Assembly (NCBI RefSeq): GCF_017168195.1
Contig: NZ_JADNYL010000003.1
Span: 310,001-374,000 of the forward strand
Origin: Thalassotalea sp. G2M2-11
Lineage (GTDB): Bacteria > Pseudomonadota > Gammaproteobacteria > Enterobacterales > Alteromonadaceae
DNA length: 64,000 nucleotides
Direction of reading: 5' to 3'
The position numbers and the translations under genes were made by a program. A model generated the notes under the pieces. It searched no databases. It saw only the letters and a program-made list of their open reading frames with translations, and was not told where the DNA came from. Shown here one piece after another: positions 9,534 to 19,625 of this stretch (its first letter is position 1; each line of letters opens with the position of its first letter).

Positions 9534-9811
9534 AAGAATTTGTGGTGATCCATGATTATTTAGTGAGTGAGGCAGTTGTTGGTGACTGGGAAGGTCAAGA
9601 AGAACAGGTCACAGAAAATTTAAATGAGATTTATCATACTTTGTATGACTTTGCAGAAGAAGATATTGAACCAGAGATATTAAGCCAATTATTAGCTTTG
9701 GTTTGGGAACATTGGATAGGGCAAGAAGCCTTAGCTGAAATTGAAAGTGAAGATATTAGTGACTGGTGTACGCATGTACTACAAAATCGTGAGCAATATC
9801 TGGAAAATTAG
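9530..9811 (+). CDS. Small acidic protein of unknown function between msrC and proQ
   Basis: A 93-residue strongly acidic protein that I do not recognise. It is rich in Glu, Asp, Leu and Trp and probably helical, with no signal peptide or membrane segment. The ATG at 9530 overlaps the msrC stop in an ATGA arrangement, so translation is coupled. The proQ start follows 23 bp after its stop. It therefore belongs to an msrC-orf-proQ-prc transcription unit. Confidence 0.8.
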   Translation: MKEFVVIHDYLVSEAVVGDWEGQEEQVTENLNEIYHTLYDFAEEDIEPEILSQLLALVWEHWIGQEALAEIESEDISDWCTHVLQNREQYLEN

Positions 9812-9834
9812 ACATTATTATATAAGTTGTATTT

Positions 9835-10557
9835 ATGGAAACTAAAACAGAAAATGAAGTAACAAAAGCAGTGGAAGAAAACGCTGAAAAGACTGGCGAA
9901 CCACAGGCTGAAGTGAAACGTGTGACCTCCAAAGAAATTATTACTCATCTTGCGGAAAAGTTTCCTGCATGTTTTTCAATCAAAGGCGCAGCTAAACCGC
10001 TTAAAGTTGGTATTTTTCAAGACTTAGCTGAGCAATTAGCTGATGATGACATGGTCAGCAAAACGCGATTACGTCAAGCATTGCGTCATTACACCAGCAG
10101 TTGGCGATATTTAAAGGCGATCAAAGCGGGGGCATTTCGCGTTGATGTTAACGGTGAACAAGTTGCTGAAATCGATCAAGAGCAAGCAGATTACGCAGCA
10201 AAAACCTTGCAGGAAAGCCAAGAAAAATTTGGTAACAAAAATAATAAAGACAATGGTGCTAAAACCTCGTATAAGGGGAAAAAGCCGTCTACTAAGGCTT
10301 CGCAGCCTTCGAGTAAAGCTAGTAATAAGGGGAAATTTAAGGCCGTTAAGTCTAGCAATCGAGCACCTGCTAAAGTAGCTGCTAAACTTAAACCAGTAGA
10401 GTCTAGTGCGGTTAAAGTGGGTAAATCGGTGAAAGTTCAACTTGGTAATGCACCGTTAGATGCAGTGATCACCGATGTTTCGGGTGATGATGTAAGTGTG
10501 CAACTAAACTCAGGAATGGTTGTCAAAACACACGTTAAAAATATTTTTACTGAATAA
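9835..10557 (+). CDS. proQ: RNA chaperone ProQ
   Basis: A 240-residue ProQ/FinO protein, a global binder of structured sRNAs and mRNA 3' ends. After an acidic N-terminal tail of about 30 residues comes the FinO-like domain (about 31-120) with FPACFSIKGAAKPLKVGIF and the RYLKAIKAGAFRVDVNG segment. A long Lys/Ser/Ala-rich linker (about 135-190) leads to a C-terminal Tudor-like domain (about 190-240). Position before prc matches enterobacteria, where ProQ was also linked to osmoregulation. The ATG at 9835 is the only plausible start and has a weak ribosome site. Confidence 0.95.
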   Translation: METKTENEVTKAVEENAEKTGEPQAEVKRVTSKEIITHLAEKFPACFSIKGAAKPLKVGIFQDLAEQLADDDMVSKTRLRQALRHYTSSWRYLKAIKAGAFRVDVNGEQVAEIDQEQADYAAKTLQESQEKFGNKNNKDNGAKTSYKGKKPSTKASQPSSKASNKGKFKAVKSSNRAPAKVAAKLKPVESSAVKVGKSVKVQLGNAPLDAVITDVSGDDVSVQLNSGMVVKTHVKNIFTE

Positions 10558-10571
10558 TTGGAGTAGCAAGC

Positions 10572-12605
10572 ATGCAAAAATTTTGTCGTATCGCTCTTGC
10601 CATATCATTGACATTAACTTCGGTCGGCTTATCGGCTTCAAACAACATTGATAAAAAGTCGTTACCTGTGTTAGCCCCGGAGAGCCAGCATGCTTCGTCC
10701 AGTAAACGTATTACCGCTCAGTTTACCCGTTCTCATTATAAAACCGTGCAGATGAATGATGAGTTGTCTGAGAAAATCTTTGAACGTTATTTGAAACAAC
10801 TTGACTATAATCGCAATGTATTTTTAGCGTCAGACATTGAAGAGTTTGAACAATACCGTGATGATTTTGATAGTGTTATTGCTCGCGGTAAGTTGGATAT
10901 CGCTTATGAGATTTATAATCTCAATATGCAGCGACGTATGGAGCGTTATCAGTACGCACTGACATTATTAGATAAGCCTTTCGATTTTGATAAAGATGAA
11001 ACATACAACTTTGATCGCGAAGATGTTGCATGGCCTAGTTCAGAGCAAGAACTGAATGAATTATGGCGCTTAAAAGTTAAGTACGACGCTTTGAACTTAA
11101 CCTTAGCTGGTAAAGAGTGGGATAAAGTCAAAGAAGTACTTGGCAAACGTTATCGTTATGCCATTAAACGCATTAAACAAAGTGAAAGTGAAGATGTATT
11201 TCAAATCGTGATGAACAGCTTTGCTCGTGTGGTTGAACCGCATACCTCTTATTTATCGCCGAGAAATGCAGAACGTTTTCAAATGGATATGAATTTATCC
11301 TTAGAAGGTATTGGCGCAGTATTAAGAGCTGAAGAAGACTATACCGTCATTCAAAGTGTGGTAACTGGTGGACCCGCTGATAAGTCAAATGAGCTTAAAC
11401 CTAAAGATCGTATTGTTGGTGTATCTCAAGGTGATGATAAATTTGAAGATGTTATTGGCTGGCGTTTAGATGATGTGGTTGATTTGATCAAAGGGCCAAA
11501 AGGCAGCAAAGTAAGATTACAAGTGTTGCCAGGTGAAGCGGTTGACGAGTCGAGTATCAAAGTGGTGTCGATTATCCGCGACAAAATTGTCTTAGAAGAT
11601 CGCGCGGCTAAATCAGAAATTATTTATGAAAAACCAGGTGACAAAAATAGTAAAAAATTAGGAGTGATTGATATTCCAAGTTTTTACAATAATTTATCGC
11701 GTGATGTAAAAAAAGAAATTGAGAAACTGACCGCTGAAAATGTTGAAGGAATTATCGTTGATTTAAGAGGCAACGGTGGAGGTTCGTTAACTGAAGCAAC
11801 ACGATTAACTGGGTTATTTATTGATAAAGGCCCTGTGGTGCAAGTACGTGATAGTGCAAACCGTATTTCAATTAATAGTGACCGTGATGGTATTACTTAT
11901 TATGACGGACCGCTAACCGTTATGGTGGATCGTTACAGTGCTTCTGCTTCAGAAATATTTTCTGCGGCTATTCAAGATTATGGTCGGGGGATCATTGTTG
12001 GTGAACATACCTTTGGTAAAGGTACGGTACAGCAGCATCGATCACTGGGCCGAGTGTATGATTTATATGATAAACCGTTTGGCAGTATTCAATACACTAT
12101 TGCTAAATTCTATCGTATTAATGGCGGCAGTACTCAACATAAAGGGGTATTACCTGATATTGCTTTTCCTAGTGCTATTGATCCTGAAGATTGGGGAGAA
12201 AGCAAAGAAGAAAATGCTTTGCCTTGGGATAAAGTGCCTGAGGCCCGTTACACACCTTTAACGGATTTAGCGGCAGATTTAGATTATTTGACTTCGCTGC
12301 ATAAGGAAAGGATCAAAGAAAGCAGTGAATTTAATTATTTACTGAGTGATATTGCTGAGTATAAAAAAGAGAAAGATAAGAAGGTGATCTCGCTTAATTT
12401 GGCAAAACGCAAGAAGAAACGAGATGAGCGTAAAGCGAAAAAACTTATCCGTGCGAACGAGCGTTTAGCATTGATGGGTAAAGAACCTGTCACTAAGCTT
12501 GAAGACTTACCTGAGGAGTTGGATGAAATCGATCCATTCTTAGATGAAACAGCTCGAATAACCTTTGACCTTGTTACCTTGGGTAAAATGGTAAAAAATA
12601 AATAG
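10572..12605 (+). CDS. prc: Tail-specific carboxy-terminal protease
   Basis: A 677-residue periplasmic S41A protease of the Prc/Tsp family. It has a signal peptide (residues 1 to about 22), an N-terminal helical region, a PDZ domain with LSLEGIGAVL, and an S41 core. The Ser-Lys active site lies in SASASEIF (Ser456-Ser460) and FGKGTVQ (Lys483). It degrades proteins with nonpolar C-termini and trims envelope enzymes. GGAG precedes the ATG. It ends the proQ unit and is followed by a clear terminator at 12618-12642. Confidence 0.96.
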   Translation: MQKFCRIALAISLTLTSVGLSASNNIDKKSLPVLAPESQHASSSKRITAQFTRSHYKTVQMNDELSEKIFERYLKQLDYNRNVFLASDIEEFEQYRDDFDSVIARGKLDIAYEIYNLNMQRRMERYQYALTLLDKPFDFDKDETYNFDREDVAWPSSEQELNELWRLKVKYDALNLTLAGKEWDKVKEVLGKRYRYAIKRIKQSESEDVFQIVMNSFARVVEPHTSYLSPRNAERFQMDMNLSLEGIGAVLRAEEDYTVIQSVVTGGPADKSNELKPKDRIVGVSQGDDKFEDVIGWRLDDVVDLIKGPKGSKVRLQVLPGEAVDESSIKVVSIIRDKIVLEDRAAKSEIIYEKPGDKNSKKLGVIDIPSFYNNLSRDVKKEIEKLTAENVEGIIVDLRGNGGGSLTEATRLTGLFIDKGPVVQVRDSANRISINSDRDGITYYDGPLTVMVDRYSASASEIFSAAIQDYGRGIIVGEHTFGKGTVQQHRSLGRVYDLYDKPFGSIQYTIAKFYRINGGSTQHKGVLPDIAFPSAIDPEDWGESKEENALPWDKVPEARYTPLTDLAADLDYLTSLHKERIKESSEFNYLLSDIAEYKKEKDKKVISLNLAKRKKKRDERKAKKLIRANERLALMGKEPVTKLEDLPEELDEIDPFLDETARITFDLVTLGKMVKNK

Positions 12606-12617
12606 TTAGTCATTAAG

Positions 12618-12642
12618 AAACCGCCTAAATGGCGGTTTTTTT
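12618..12642 (+). terminator. Intrinsic terminator after prc
   Basis: AAACCGCC (12618-12625) pairs with GGCGGTTT (12631-12638) over loop TAAAT, followed by a T-run. Confidence 0.9.
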
Positions 12643-12754
12643 ATGTTTGAAAATTTAAGCGGCTAAACTGAATAGTTATTTATGCACTTCATCGAACAGT
12701 GGCAAAATTCACTGACTAAAATGATAAAAATGCTTGCATGCCAAGCAAACAAAA

Positions 12755-12769
12755 GGCATGTTACATGCC
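12755..12769. promoter_or_regulatory. Short palindrome upstream of nhaC
   Basis: GGCATG-TTA-CATGCC lies 54 bp before the nhaC start. It could be an operator or leader hairpin; no regulator is indicated. Confidence 0.3.
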
Positions 12770-12822
12770 GTGAAAATAATATCACTATAATAATAAACAC
12801 AGTATTAAGGTAACATCACGCT

Positions 12823-14277
12823 ATGTCAGATCATAATCAGGTTAAAGCTCCGAGTTTTTTGGATGCTTTGATCCCGCTTATTGCGCTCATTTTGATGCTT
12901 TCGGCATCGGTTAGCTATTTTGCTGATAATTCATCATTTGGTCCGAACCAAATCGCCTTGTTATTTGCTATGGGTATCGCTGTAGTTATTGGTTTAAAAA
13001 ACGGTTATAGCTGGGGATCAATAGAGAAAGCGATTGTTCATGGTATATCCATTTCTTTAGGGGCTATTTTAATTCTCTTGGCGGTTGGCGCGCTTATTGG
13101 TACCTGGTTGTTATCAGGGACAGTGCCTACCATGGTCTATTATGGTCTACAGATCATTGATCCTAGTTGGTTTTATGCCGCAGCATGTCTTGTCTGTGGT
13201 ATTGTTGCGATGAGTATAGGTAGTTCGTGGACAACGGCCGCCACTGTCGGTGTTGCGTTTATCGGCATAGCCAATGGCTTTGAAATGTCGACCTCGGTGA
13301 CTGCCGGAGCCGTGATATCGGGCGCTTATTTTGGTGATAAGCTCTCGCCTTTATCCGAAACAACCAATTTAGCTCCTGCGGTGGCTGGTAGTGAACTCTT
13401 TGCTCATATTCGCTATATGTTGTTAACGACGATCCCATCGATTTCCATTGCGTTAGTCTTATTTTTAATTATTGGCTTTAATCACTCGTCGGCGAATGTG
13501 GGTAGCACTGAAAGTATTGAATCTTTAACCCAAACACTTGAAGCGACATATAACATTAATATTCTGAATCTTATTCCTTTAGCTATTTTATTGTTCTTAG
13601 CATTTAAGAAAATGCCAGCGTTTCCAGCGGTAGCTATTGGTGCGACTATTGGTGCAATTTGGGCAGCAATCTTTCAGCAAGAATTAATTATGACGATGGC
13701 AGAAGATGGTGCCAGTTCGCTCACTGCTAATGTTAAAGTTATTTGGACTGCGTTTTTTGATGGTGTGGTGGTAAATACTGGCAATAGTGAAATAGATGAG
13801 TTACTTAGCCGTGGTGGTATGTCGAGTATGCTTAATACCATTTGGCTAGTGATGTGTGCATTAAGCTTTGGTGCGGTATTAGAACACTTAGGTATGTTGA
13901 AAAAGTTTGTGCAATCAATATTAGCTGCTGCAAAATCAACAGGTAGTTTAATCGCAAGTACTGTTGCTACTTGTATTGGCACGAACTTGGTGACCGCCGA
14001 TCAATATATGGCGATTGTCATGCCTGGGCGTATGTATAAGGAAGAATATGAACGCCGTGGTTTGCATCCAACCGTTTTAAGCCGAACATTAGAAGATTCA
14101 GGCACAATTACCTCACCATTGATCCCATGGAATACCTGTGGTGCCTTTATGTTTGGTGCACTAGCATTAACGTCTTATGATTATATCTTTTATTGTTTCT
14201 TTAATTTAATTAACCCAATTTTAGCGATTATTTATGGCTATTTAGGTTTTAGAATTAGAAAAATATCCAACAATTAA
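12823..14277 (+). CDS. nhaC: Na+/H+ antiporter, NhaC family
   Basis: A 484-residue polytopic inner-membrane protein with about 11-12 hydrophobic segments. Typical NhaC features are GSSWTTAATVGVAFIGI, SGAYFGDKLSPLSETTNLAPA and the C-terminal EDSGTITSPLIPWNTCGA motif. It should exchange sodium for protons, which suits a marine cell. The gene stands alone between the prc terminator and its own terminator at 14310-14338. Substrate within the NhaC family (Na+/H+ versus malate/lactate exchange) cannot be fixed from sequence alone. Confidence 0.9.
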   Translation: MSDHNQVKAPSFLDALIPLIALILMLSASVSYFADNSSFGPNQIALLFAMGIAVVIGLKNGYSWGSIEKAIVHGISISLGAILILLAVGALIGTWLLSGTVPTMVYYGLQIIDPSWFYAAACLVCGIVAMSIGSSWTTAATVGVAFIGIANGFEMSTSVTAGAVISGAYFGDKLSPLSETTNLAPAVAGSELFAHIRYMLLTTIPSISIALVLFLIIGFNHSSANVGSTESIESLTQTLEATYNINILNLIPLAILLFLAFKKMPAFPAVAIGATIGAIWAAIFQQELIMTMAEDGASSLTANVKVIWTAFFDGVVVNTGNSEIDELLSRGGMSSMLNTIWLVMCALSFGAVLEHLGMLKKFVQSILAAAKSTGSLIASTVATCIGTNLVTADQYMAIVMPGRMYKEEYERRGLHPTVLSRTLEDSGTITSPLIPWNTCGAFMFGALALTSYDYIFYCFFNLINPILAIIYGYLGFRIRKISNN

Positions 14278-14309
14278 TTACACTGCTGTAAACAAAATAA
14301 TTATTCAAA

Positions 14310-14338
14310 AATAAAGCCTGTTAATTGCAGGCTTTATT
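14310..14338. terminator. Terminator after nhaC
   Basis: AATAAAGCCTG (14310-14320) pairs with CAGGCTTTATT (14328-14338). It is an 11-bp stem with T-rich 3' side. Confidence 0.8.
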
Positions 14339-14366
14339 GTTTATCAATCTTTCCTAGGGTGTTGCT

Positions 14367-16931
14367 ATGACAACTAATAATGTTCGTATACTTGCTGACT
14401 ATCAAAAAAGTGATTTTGAGATCGACTCCACTGAACTTGAATTTGACTTAGATGAGCAGTTGACAGTTGTTACTAACCACATGACGTTACGTAAAGTAAA
14501 CAGTCAAGCACAAACGCTAATTTTAGATGGTGAACAGTTAACATTAGCAAGTATCAAGTTAAATGAGCGTTTATTACAAGCTGATGAATACCAAATTAGC
14601 GATACCCAATTGAGTATAACGGTTAAAGAAACATCATTTAGCCTAACCATAGTCACCCATATCAATCCGGCAACAAACACCGCATTAGAAGGATTGTATA
14701 AATCCGGTGAAGCATTTTGTACTCAATGTGAAGCGGAAGGATTTAGACGTATTACTTATTACCTTGATCGTCCTGATATCATGGCAAAGTTTACTACCAA
14801 GGTTATTGCCGATAAAGCGAGTTACCCATTTTTACTATCAAACGGTAATAAAATCGATCAGGGGGAGTTAGCCAATGGTAAGCATTTTGTCACTTGGCAT
14901 GATCCCTTTGTTAAACCCTGCTATTTATTTGCCTTAGTAGCAGGTGATTTTGATTTATTAACCAGCAGTTATACTACGATGTCTGGTCGTGAAGTGGCGT
15001 TGGAGATATTTGTAGATAAAGGGAATCTTCATAAAGCGGATCACGCGATGGCTTCATTGAAAAAATCCATGCAGTGGGATGAAGAAACCTTTGGGCTCGA
15101 ATATGACTTAGATATTTACATGATTGTCGCTGTTGATTTTTTTAATATGGGAGCGATGGAAAACAAAGGGTTAAATATCTTTAATAGTAAGTTTGTTTTA
15201 GCAGATAAAAATAGCGCCACTGACACTGATTACTTTAATGTAGAAGCGGTGATCGCTCATGAATATTTTCACAACTGGACGGGTAACCGAGTGACTTGTC
15301 GTGATTGGTTTCAATTAAGCTTAAAAGAAGGGCTGACCGTTTTTAGAGATCAACAATTTAGTGGTGATATGCATTCTGCCGCGGTAACTAGAATTCAAAA
15401 TGTACGTGTATTACGGGCGCAACAATTTGCCGAGGATGCTGGACCGATGGCACATCCGATTCGTCCTGAAAAAGTAGTAGAAATGAATAACTTTTATACC
15501 TTAACTGTTTATGAAAAAGGTGCAGAAGTTATTCGGATGATCCATACCTTGTTAGGGGAAGAGAAGTTTAGGCAAGGTATGGATTTATATTTTAAACGGT
15601 TTGATGGCATGGCAGTGACCTGTGATGACTTTGTCAATGCGATGGCTGATGCTTCAGGTATTGACTTATCACAGTTTAAACGTTGGTATAGTCAGTCAGG
15701 CACGCCACAATTGGTTGTAGAAGAGCAATTCGATGCTACGCAACATCAATTGCGTCTCACCATAAAACAAGTGAATTATCCTAGCAAACAACAGCCGAAG
15801 AAGCATAACCTATTGATGCCAATAAAATTGGAGTTATTAACTGCTTCAACGAGCCAAGTTCACACCTTAACCTTGTCTGAAGAACAGCAAGTATTTGAAT
15901 TTAGTGATTGTGACACAAAACCTGTTGTTGCATTTCTCTCTGGCTTTTCTGCACCAGTCAAGGTTGATTATCAGCAAAATGAGCAGGAGCTTGCACTGAT
16001 CATGTCGCAGGCATCGGATGCGTTTAATCGTTGGGATGCGGGACAAAAATTATTAACTCGTTATATCATGGCACTAGTCAATGATAAGACTTTTTCATTA
16101 CCGAGCACACTCATTGAAAGTTTTGAGGCTGTGTTACAAACCGATGTTGATGCGGCATTAAAGGCAGAGCAATTAACTTTGCCAAGTTTTGATGAGTTGG
16201 TTGAGCAGTTTGAACAAGTTGATCCGATTCAGTTACTTGATGCCATAAAGCAAGTGAAGCTATTTTTAGCTAATGGCCTGTCTGTGATGTTTCATCAGCA
16301 GTACCTGTTATTTGCTGAGGGAGATTATCAAAATGATGGTCAGTCGATAGGAGAGCGAGCATTTAAGAATACTTGCTTGTCTTATTTAGCGTTATTACCT
16401 CAATATCATGAGCTGATAAATCAGCAATATCAACATGCGGACAATATGACAGATAGTTTGGCTGCACTTTCTGTAATGGCGAAGAACGCCAGTGAAGAAT
16501 TTTCAGACGCCATAGCACAGTTTGAACAACAGTGGTATGAAACACCATTAGTAATGGATAAATGTTTTATGTTACAGGCTCAATATAATGATGACAGTAT
16601 TTTTGAGCAATTAGCTAAACTTGAGCACCATCCGTTATTTACCTTAAAAAACCCAAACCGCGCTCGTTCATTAATTGGTGCTTTTAGTCATTATAATCCT
16701 CGCTATTTCCACTGTGCTTCAGGTAAAGGCTATCGCTTTTTAAGCAAACATATCCGTGCATTAAATACCATTAATCCACAAGTTGCCTCGCGTTTGATTA
16801 CTCCGCTGATTCAATTCAAGCGCTTTGATCAGCAGCGCCAAGCATTGATAAAGCAAGAGCTAGTGAATTTAGCTGAAATTGAGAATTTATCAAAAGATCT
16901 AAAAGAAAAACTTGATGCTGCGTTAAGCTAA
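14367..16931 (+). CDS. pepN: Aminopeptidase N
   Basis: An 854-residue M1 zinc aminopeptidase that removes N-terminal residues from peptides in the cytoplasm. The substrate-binding GAMEN motif is at about residues 262-266. The zinc site HEYFHNWTGNRVTCRDWFQLSLKEG starts near residue 298 and includes the HExxH and distal Glu. The C-terminal half is the helical domain of gammaproteobacterial PepN. Length matches the E. coli enzyme (870). The short DUF2835 gene follows 18 bp later, probably co-transcribed. Confidence 0.97.
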   Translation: MTTNNVRILADYQKSDFEIDSTELEFDLDEQLTVVTNHMTLRKVNSQAQTLILDGEQLTLASIKLNERLLQADEYQISDTQLSITVKETSFSLTIVTHINPATNTALEGLYKSGEAFCTQCEAEGFRRITYYLDRPDIMAKFTTKVIADKASYPFLLSNGNKIDQGELANGKHFVTWHDPFVKPCYLFALVAGDFDLLTSSYTTMSGREVALEIFVDKGNLHKADHAMASLKKSMQWDEETFGLEYDLDIYMIVAVDFFNMGAMENKGLNIFNSKFVLADKNSATDTDYFNVEAVIAHEYFHNWTGNRVTCRDWFQLSLKEGLTVFRDQQFSGDMHSAAVTRIQNVRVLRAQQFAEDAGPMAHPIRPEKVVEMNNFYTLTVYEKGAEVIRMIHTLLGEEKFRQGMDLYFKRFDGMAVTCDDFVNAMADASGIDLSQFKRWYSQSGTPQLVVEEQFDATQHQLRLTIKQVNYPSKQQPKKHNLLMPIKLELLTASTSQVHTLTLSEEQQVFEFSDCDTKPVVAFLSGFSAPVKVDYQQNEQELALIMSQASDAFNRWDAGQKLLTRYIMALVNDKTFSLPSTLIESFEAVLQTDVDAALKAEQLTLPSFDELVEQFEQVDPIQLLDAIKQVKLFLANGLSVMFHQQYLLFAEGDYQNDGQSIGERAFKNTCLSYLALLPQYHELINQQYQHADNMTDSLAALSVMAKNASEEFSDAIAQFEQQWYETPLVMDKCFMLQAQYNDDSIFEQLAKLEHHPLFTLKNPNRARSLIGAFSHYNPRYFHCASGKGYRFLSKHIRALNTINPQVASRLITPLIQFKRFDQQRQALIKQELVNLAEIENLSKDLKEKLDAALS

Positions 16932-16949
16932 AAATGATGGTGTTATGTT

Positions 16950-17168
16950 ATGAAGTATTATTTTTCAATTAACATGTCAACTCAGCAATACCTGCCGTAT
17001 TATCAAGGGAAAGTGCATTCAATAGTGGTAACGTCAAACCACGGTAAACGAATTCAGTTTCCCGCGATGCATCTACGAAAATTTTTAACCTCAACGGGTG
17101 TCAGCGGGTTTTTTTGTTTAGAAACCGAAAATAATAAATTTAAATCATTACATAGAATCTCGGATTAG
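16950..17168 (+). CDS. DUF2835 family protein
   Basis: A 72-residue protein with the pattern of DUF2835: YYFSINMSTQQYLPYYQGKV, RIQFPAMHLRKFLT and GVSGFFCLETENNKFKSLHRI. It has no signal peptide and its function is unknown. Members often lie directly after pepN in marine gammaproteobacteria, as here. Confidence 0.85.
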   Translation: MKYYFSINMSTQQYLPYYQGKVHSIVVTSNHGKRIQFPAMHLRKFLTSTGVSGFFCLETENNKFKSLHRISD

Positions 17169-17286
17169 AGTGAAAGCTTTAAACAGTGGTCTGACCATTA
17201 GTGCTTGAAAATAATAGTTGTCTAATTGGCTGGTCATACCTTGTATCTGCGTTAAATAGAATAATTTTATAATTGCAGAAAGCTAT

Positions 17287-17308
17287 GTTTTAAACGCTTG
17301 TTTAAAAC
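17287..17308. promoter_or_regulatory. Perfect inverted repeat upstream of the DUF1302 operon
   Basis: GTTTTAAAC (17287-17295) and GTTTAAAAC (17300-17308) form a perfect 9-bp inverted repeat with a 4-nt spacer, 230 bp before the DUF1302 start. It resembles a dimeric-regulator operator. The remainder of the 369-bp gap holds no gene. Confidence 0.45.
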
Positions 17309-17537
17309 GTGTCTTTTTATTTGTGATTATCTAGTATGCAAGTCATTAAAATACAGCGTATTAACATTTGTTTTTATCACTTGCTTAGCCGTAAAAATGA
17401 TGCAATTATTGTTTTATACTACTACATTAATACTAGTGACTGGTTGATAAGTTATATTTGTTGATGTTCGGTAATAAAATAACGAGTAAATTAATAAAAG
17501 TTATAACAAGAATTGTTTCGGGTCTGGGGAGAGTATA

Positions 17538-19613
17538 ATGAAACAAAGCCCAATAAAGAGGTTTTATCAAAAGCCATTAGCCGCTGCGATCACAGCAGGG
17601 TTAATGTATTCCGTTTCAGGGCAATCGATAGCGGGAAATTTTGAATTAGGTGATTTTGATATTCGTTTTGATTCAACATTTTCAGTTGGCGCAAGTTGGC
17701 GAGTTGAAGACCGTAATTGGCAAGACAACGTTGGAAAGTCAAATAACCTAAATAATCAATTTGATTTTTCAAATTATCATCCAACATTAAATGCTAATCC
17801 GACGAATGTTGATATCTGGCTAGGTCAGGGGGGCTACTCCAATAATGGCGATCTAGGTAACCTAAATTATGATGCCGGCGAAATGTTTTCTCAGTTATTT
17901 AAAGGGACACATGAGTTAGATATTCGTAATGGAGACATGGGGCTATTCGTTCGTGGCATGTATTTCTACGATATGGAAATGTCTGACGGTGATCGTCCTT
18001 GGATGAGTCCTACATCGGGTACAAGAAGTGATGTATGTCGTGATAGTGAAGCAAGTGATCGTGTCTGTAATGACATCCGGTTATTAGACGCTTATTTTTA
18101 CGGTGACTTTTATCTTGGTGAAATGCCTTTATCGGTACGTATTGGTCAACAAGTAATAGGTTGGGGCGAAAGTACCCTGATTTCTCACGGTATCAGTGAA
18201 ATTAATCCGATTGATGTAGCACGATTAAGAGCGCCAGGGGCAGAGCTTACTGAAGCCTTTATTCCATTTGGAGCTGTTTGGACATCTCTAGGGATTACAG
18301 AGAACTTCAATGTTGAAATGTTTTATCAGTATCAATGGGAAAAAACAGTATTACCTGCACCCGGTAGTTATTTCTCTACTAATGACTTTGCTGGTGAAGG
18401 TGGTTACTACAACAATGTACAATTAGGCTTTACTGGCAACCCAGACATGGACCTTGATTTTCTGATCTCCAGTTTAAATGATTTTAGAATTGATACTTTA
18501 GGTAAATTAGCCGCTGCAGGGACGGATCCTGCACTTGCCGGTGCCGTGTTAGCACAAGCAGGCGCGGATTATGTGGGTGGCTTTCCAACAAAATTAACGC
18601 TTCGCCAAAAAGATGCGGCTAATGATCCTGAAGACGGTGGTCAATATGGTCTTCGTTTATCGTGGTACTTACCTGATTTTAATGAAACAGAGATCAGCTT
18701 ATATCATATGAATTACCATAGCCGTCGTCCGGTATTTTCAGGTATCACTTCAGACTTTACTAAAGTGCCTGATGATTTAGCATACATATTGTCAACAGAA
18801 ATCACAGAAGATAATTATACCAATTTAGGTGCATTTTCTCGTGTTGAACTTGATTATGTAGAAGACATTAAGTTGTATGCGATGAGTTTTAACACCACAT
18901 TTGCTGGTACTGCGTTTGCGGGCGAAGTGTCATATCGTCAAGATGAACCGTTACAAATCGATGATGTTGAATTATTGTTTGCAGCAATGCCTCAACAATT
19001 AGCAAATGCTGGTCTTAGACCTGATTTAGATGGCATTTCGCAAATGCCCGTGTTTGGTCTAGGTGAAAAAGCCAATGGTTTTATTCTATCGGATACTGTA
19101 CAAGCACAAATGACGATGACTCGTTTTTGGGGCCCATCTTTAGGTGCTGATCAATTGACTACCTTATTAGAAGTTGGTGGTATTCAAATTAATGATATGC
19201 CTGATCAAGATGAGTTACGTTTGAATGGACCCGGTACAGCCAGAAGTGGCGGTATTTCAGGGGGCAAAGAGGGCTTAGCACTTGGTTTACAAGATGGTGT
19301 TGAAACAAATCCATTCCCAGACGATTTTGCTTGGGGATATCGCTTTGTGACTAAGCTTGATTATTCGAATGTGTTTGCTGGCATTAACATGTCACCTCGT
19401 ATTATTTTCTCACATGACGTTAGTGGGATAACACCTGATCCATTATTCTTATTTGTCGAAGATAGAAAGTCGATTTCTGCGGCAATAACCTTTGATTATC
19501 AGAGTCGTTGGTCTGCTGACATTTCATATAATGGCTTTTGGGGCGGCGTAGGCACAACTAATAAAATGGAAGATCGTGACTATGTATCTTTCAATGTAAA
19601 ATATTCTCTATAA
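17538..19613 (+). CDS. DUF1302 outer-membrane protein
   Basis: A 691-residue exported protein. The signal peptide ends near residue 32 (VSGQSIAG). The mature part has alternating aromatic/hydrophobic strands, Gly/Asn/Asp-rich turns and a terminal Leu after aromatic residues, as in outer-membrane barrels. Family features include FDSTFSVGASWRVEDRNW near the N-terminus and VRIGQQVIGWGES. GGGGAG precedes the ATG. It is the first gene of a DUF1302-DUF1329-YCF48-RND unit found in many marine and pseudomonad genomes. A role as the outer-membrane part of an export route for hydrophobic molecules is inferred. Confidence 0.88.
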   Translation: MKQSPIKRFYQKPLAAAITAGLMYSVSGQSIAGNFELGDFDIRFDSTFSVGASWRVEDRNWQDNVGKSNNLNNQFDFSNYHPTLNANPTNVDIWLGQGGYSNNGDLGNLNYDAGEMFSQLFKGTHELDIRNGDMGLFVRGMYFYDMEMSDGDRPWMSPTSGTRSDVCRDSEASDRVCNDIRLLDAYFYGDFYLGEMPLSVRIGQQVIGWGESTLISHGISEINPIDVARLRAPGAELTEAFIPFGAVWTSLGITENFNVEMFYQYQWEKTVLPAPGSYFSTNDFAGEGGYYNNVQLGFTGNPDMDLDFLISSLNDFRIDTLGKLAAAGTDPALAGAVLAQAGADYVGGFPTKLTLRQKDAANDPEDGGQYGLRLSWYLPDFNETEISLYHMNYHSRRPVFSGITSDFTKVPDDLAYILSTEITEDNYTNLGAFSRVELDYVEDIKLYAMSFNTTFAGTAFAGEVSYRQDEPLQIDDVELLFAAMPQQLANAGLRPDLDGISQMPVFGLGEKANGFILSDTVQAQMTMTRFWGPSLGADQLTTLLEVGGIQINDMPDQDELRLNGPGTARSGGISGGKEGLALGLQDGVETNPFPDDFAWGYRFVTKLDYSNVFAGINMSPRIIFSHDVSGITPDPLFLFVEDRKSISAAITFDYQSRWSADISYNGFWGGVGTTNKMEDRDYVSFNVKYSL

Positions 19614-19625
19614 GGGCATTAAAAT

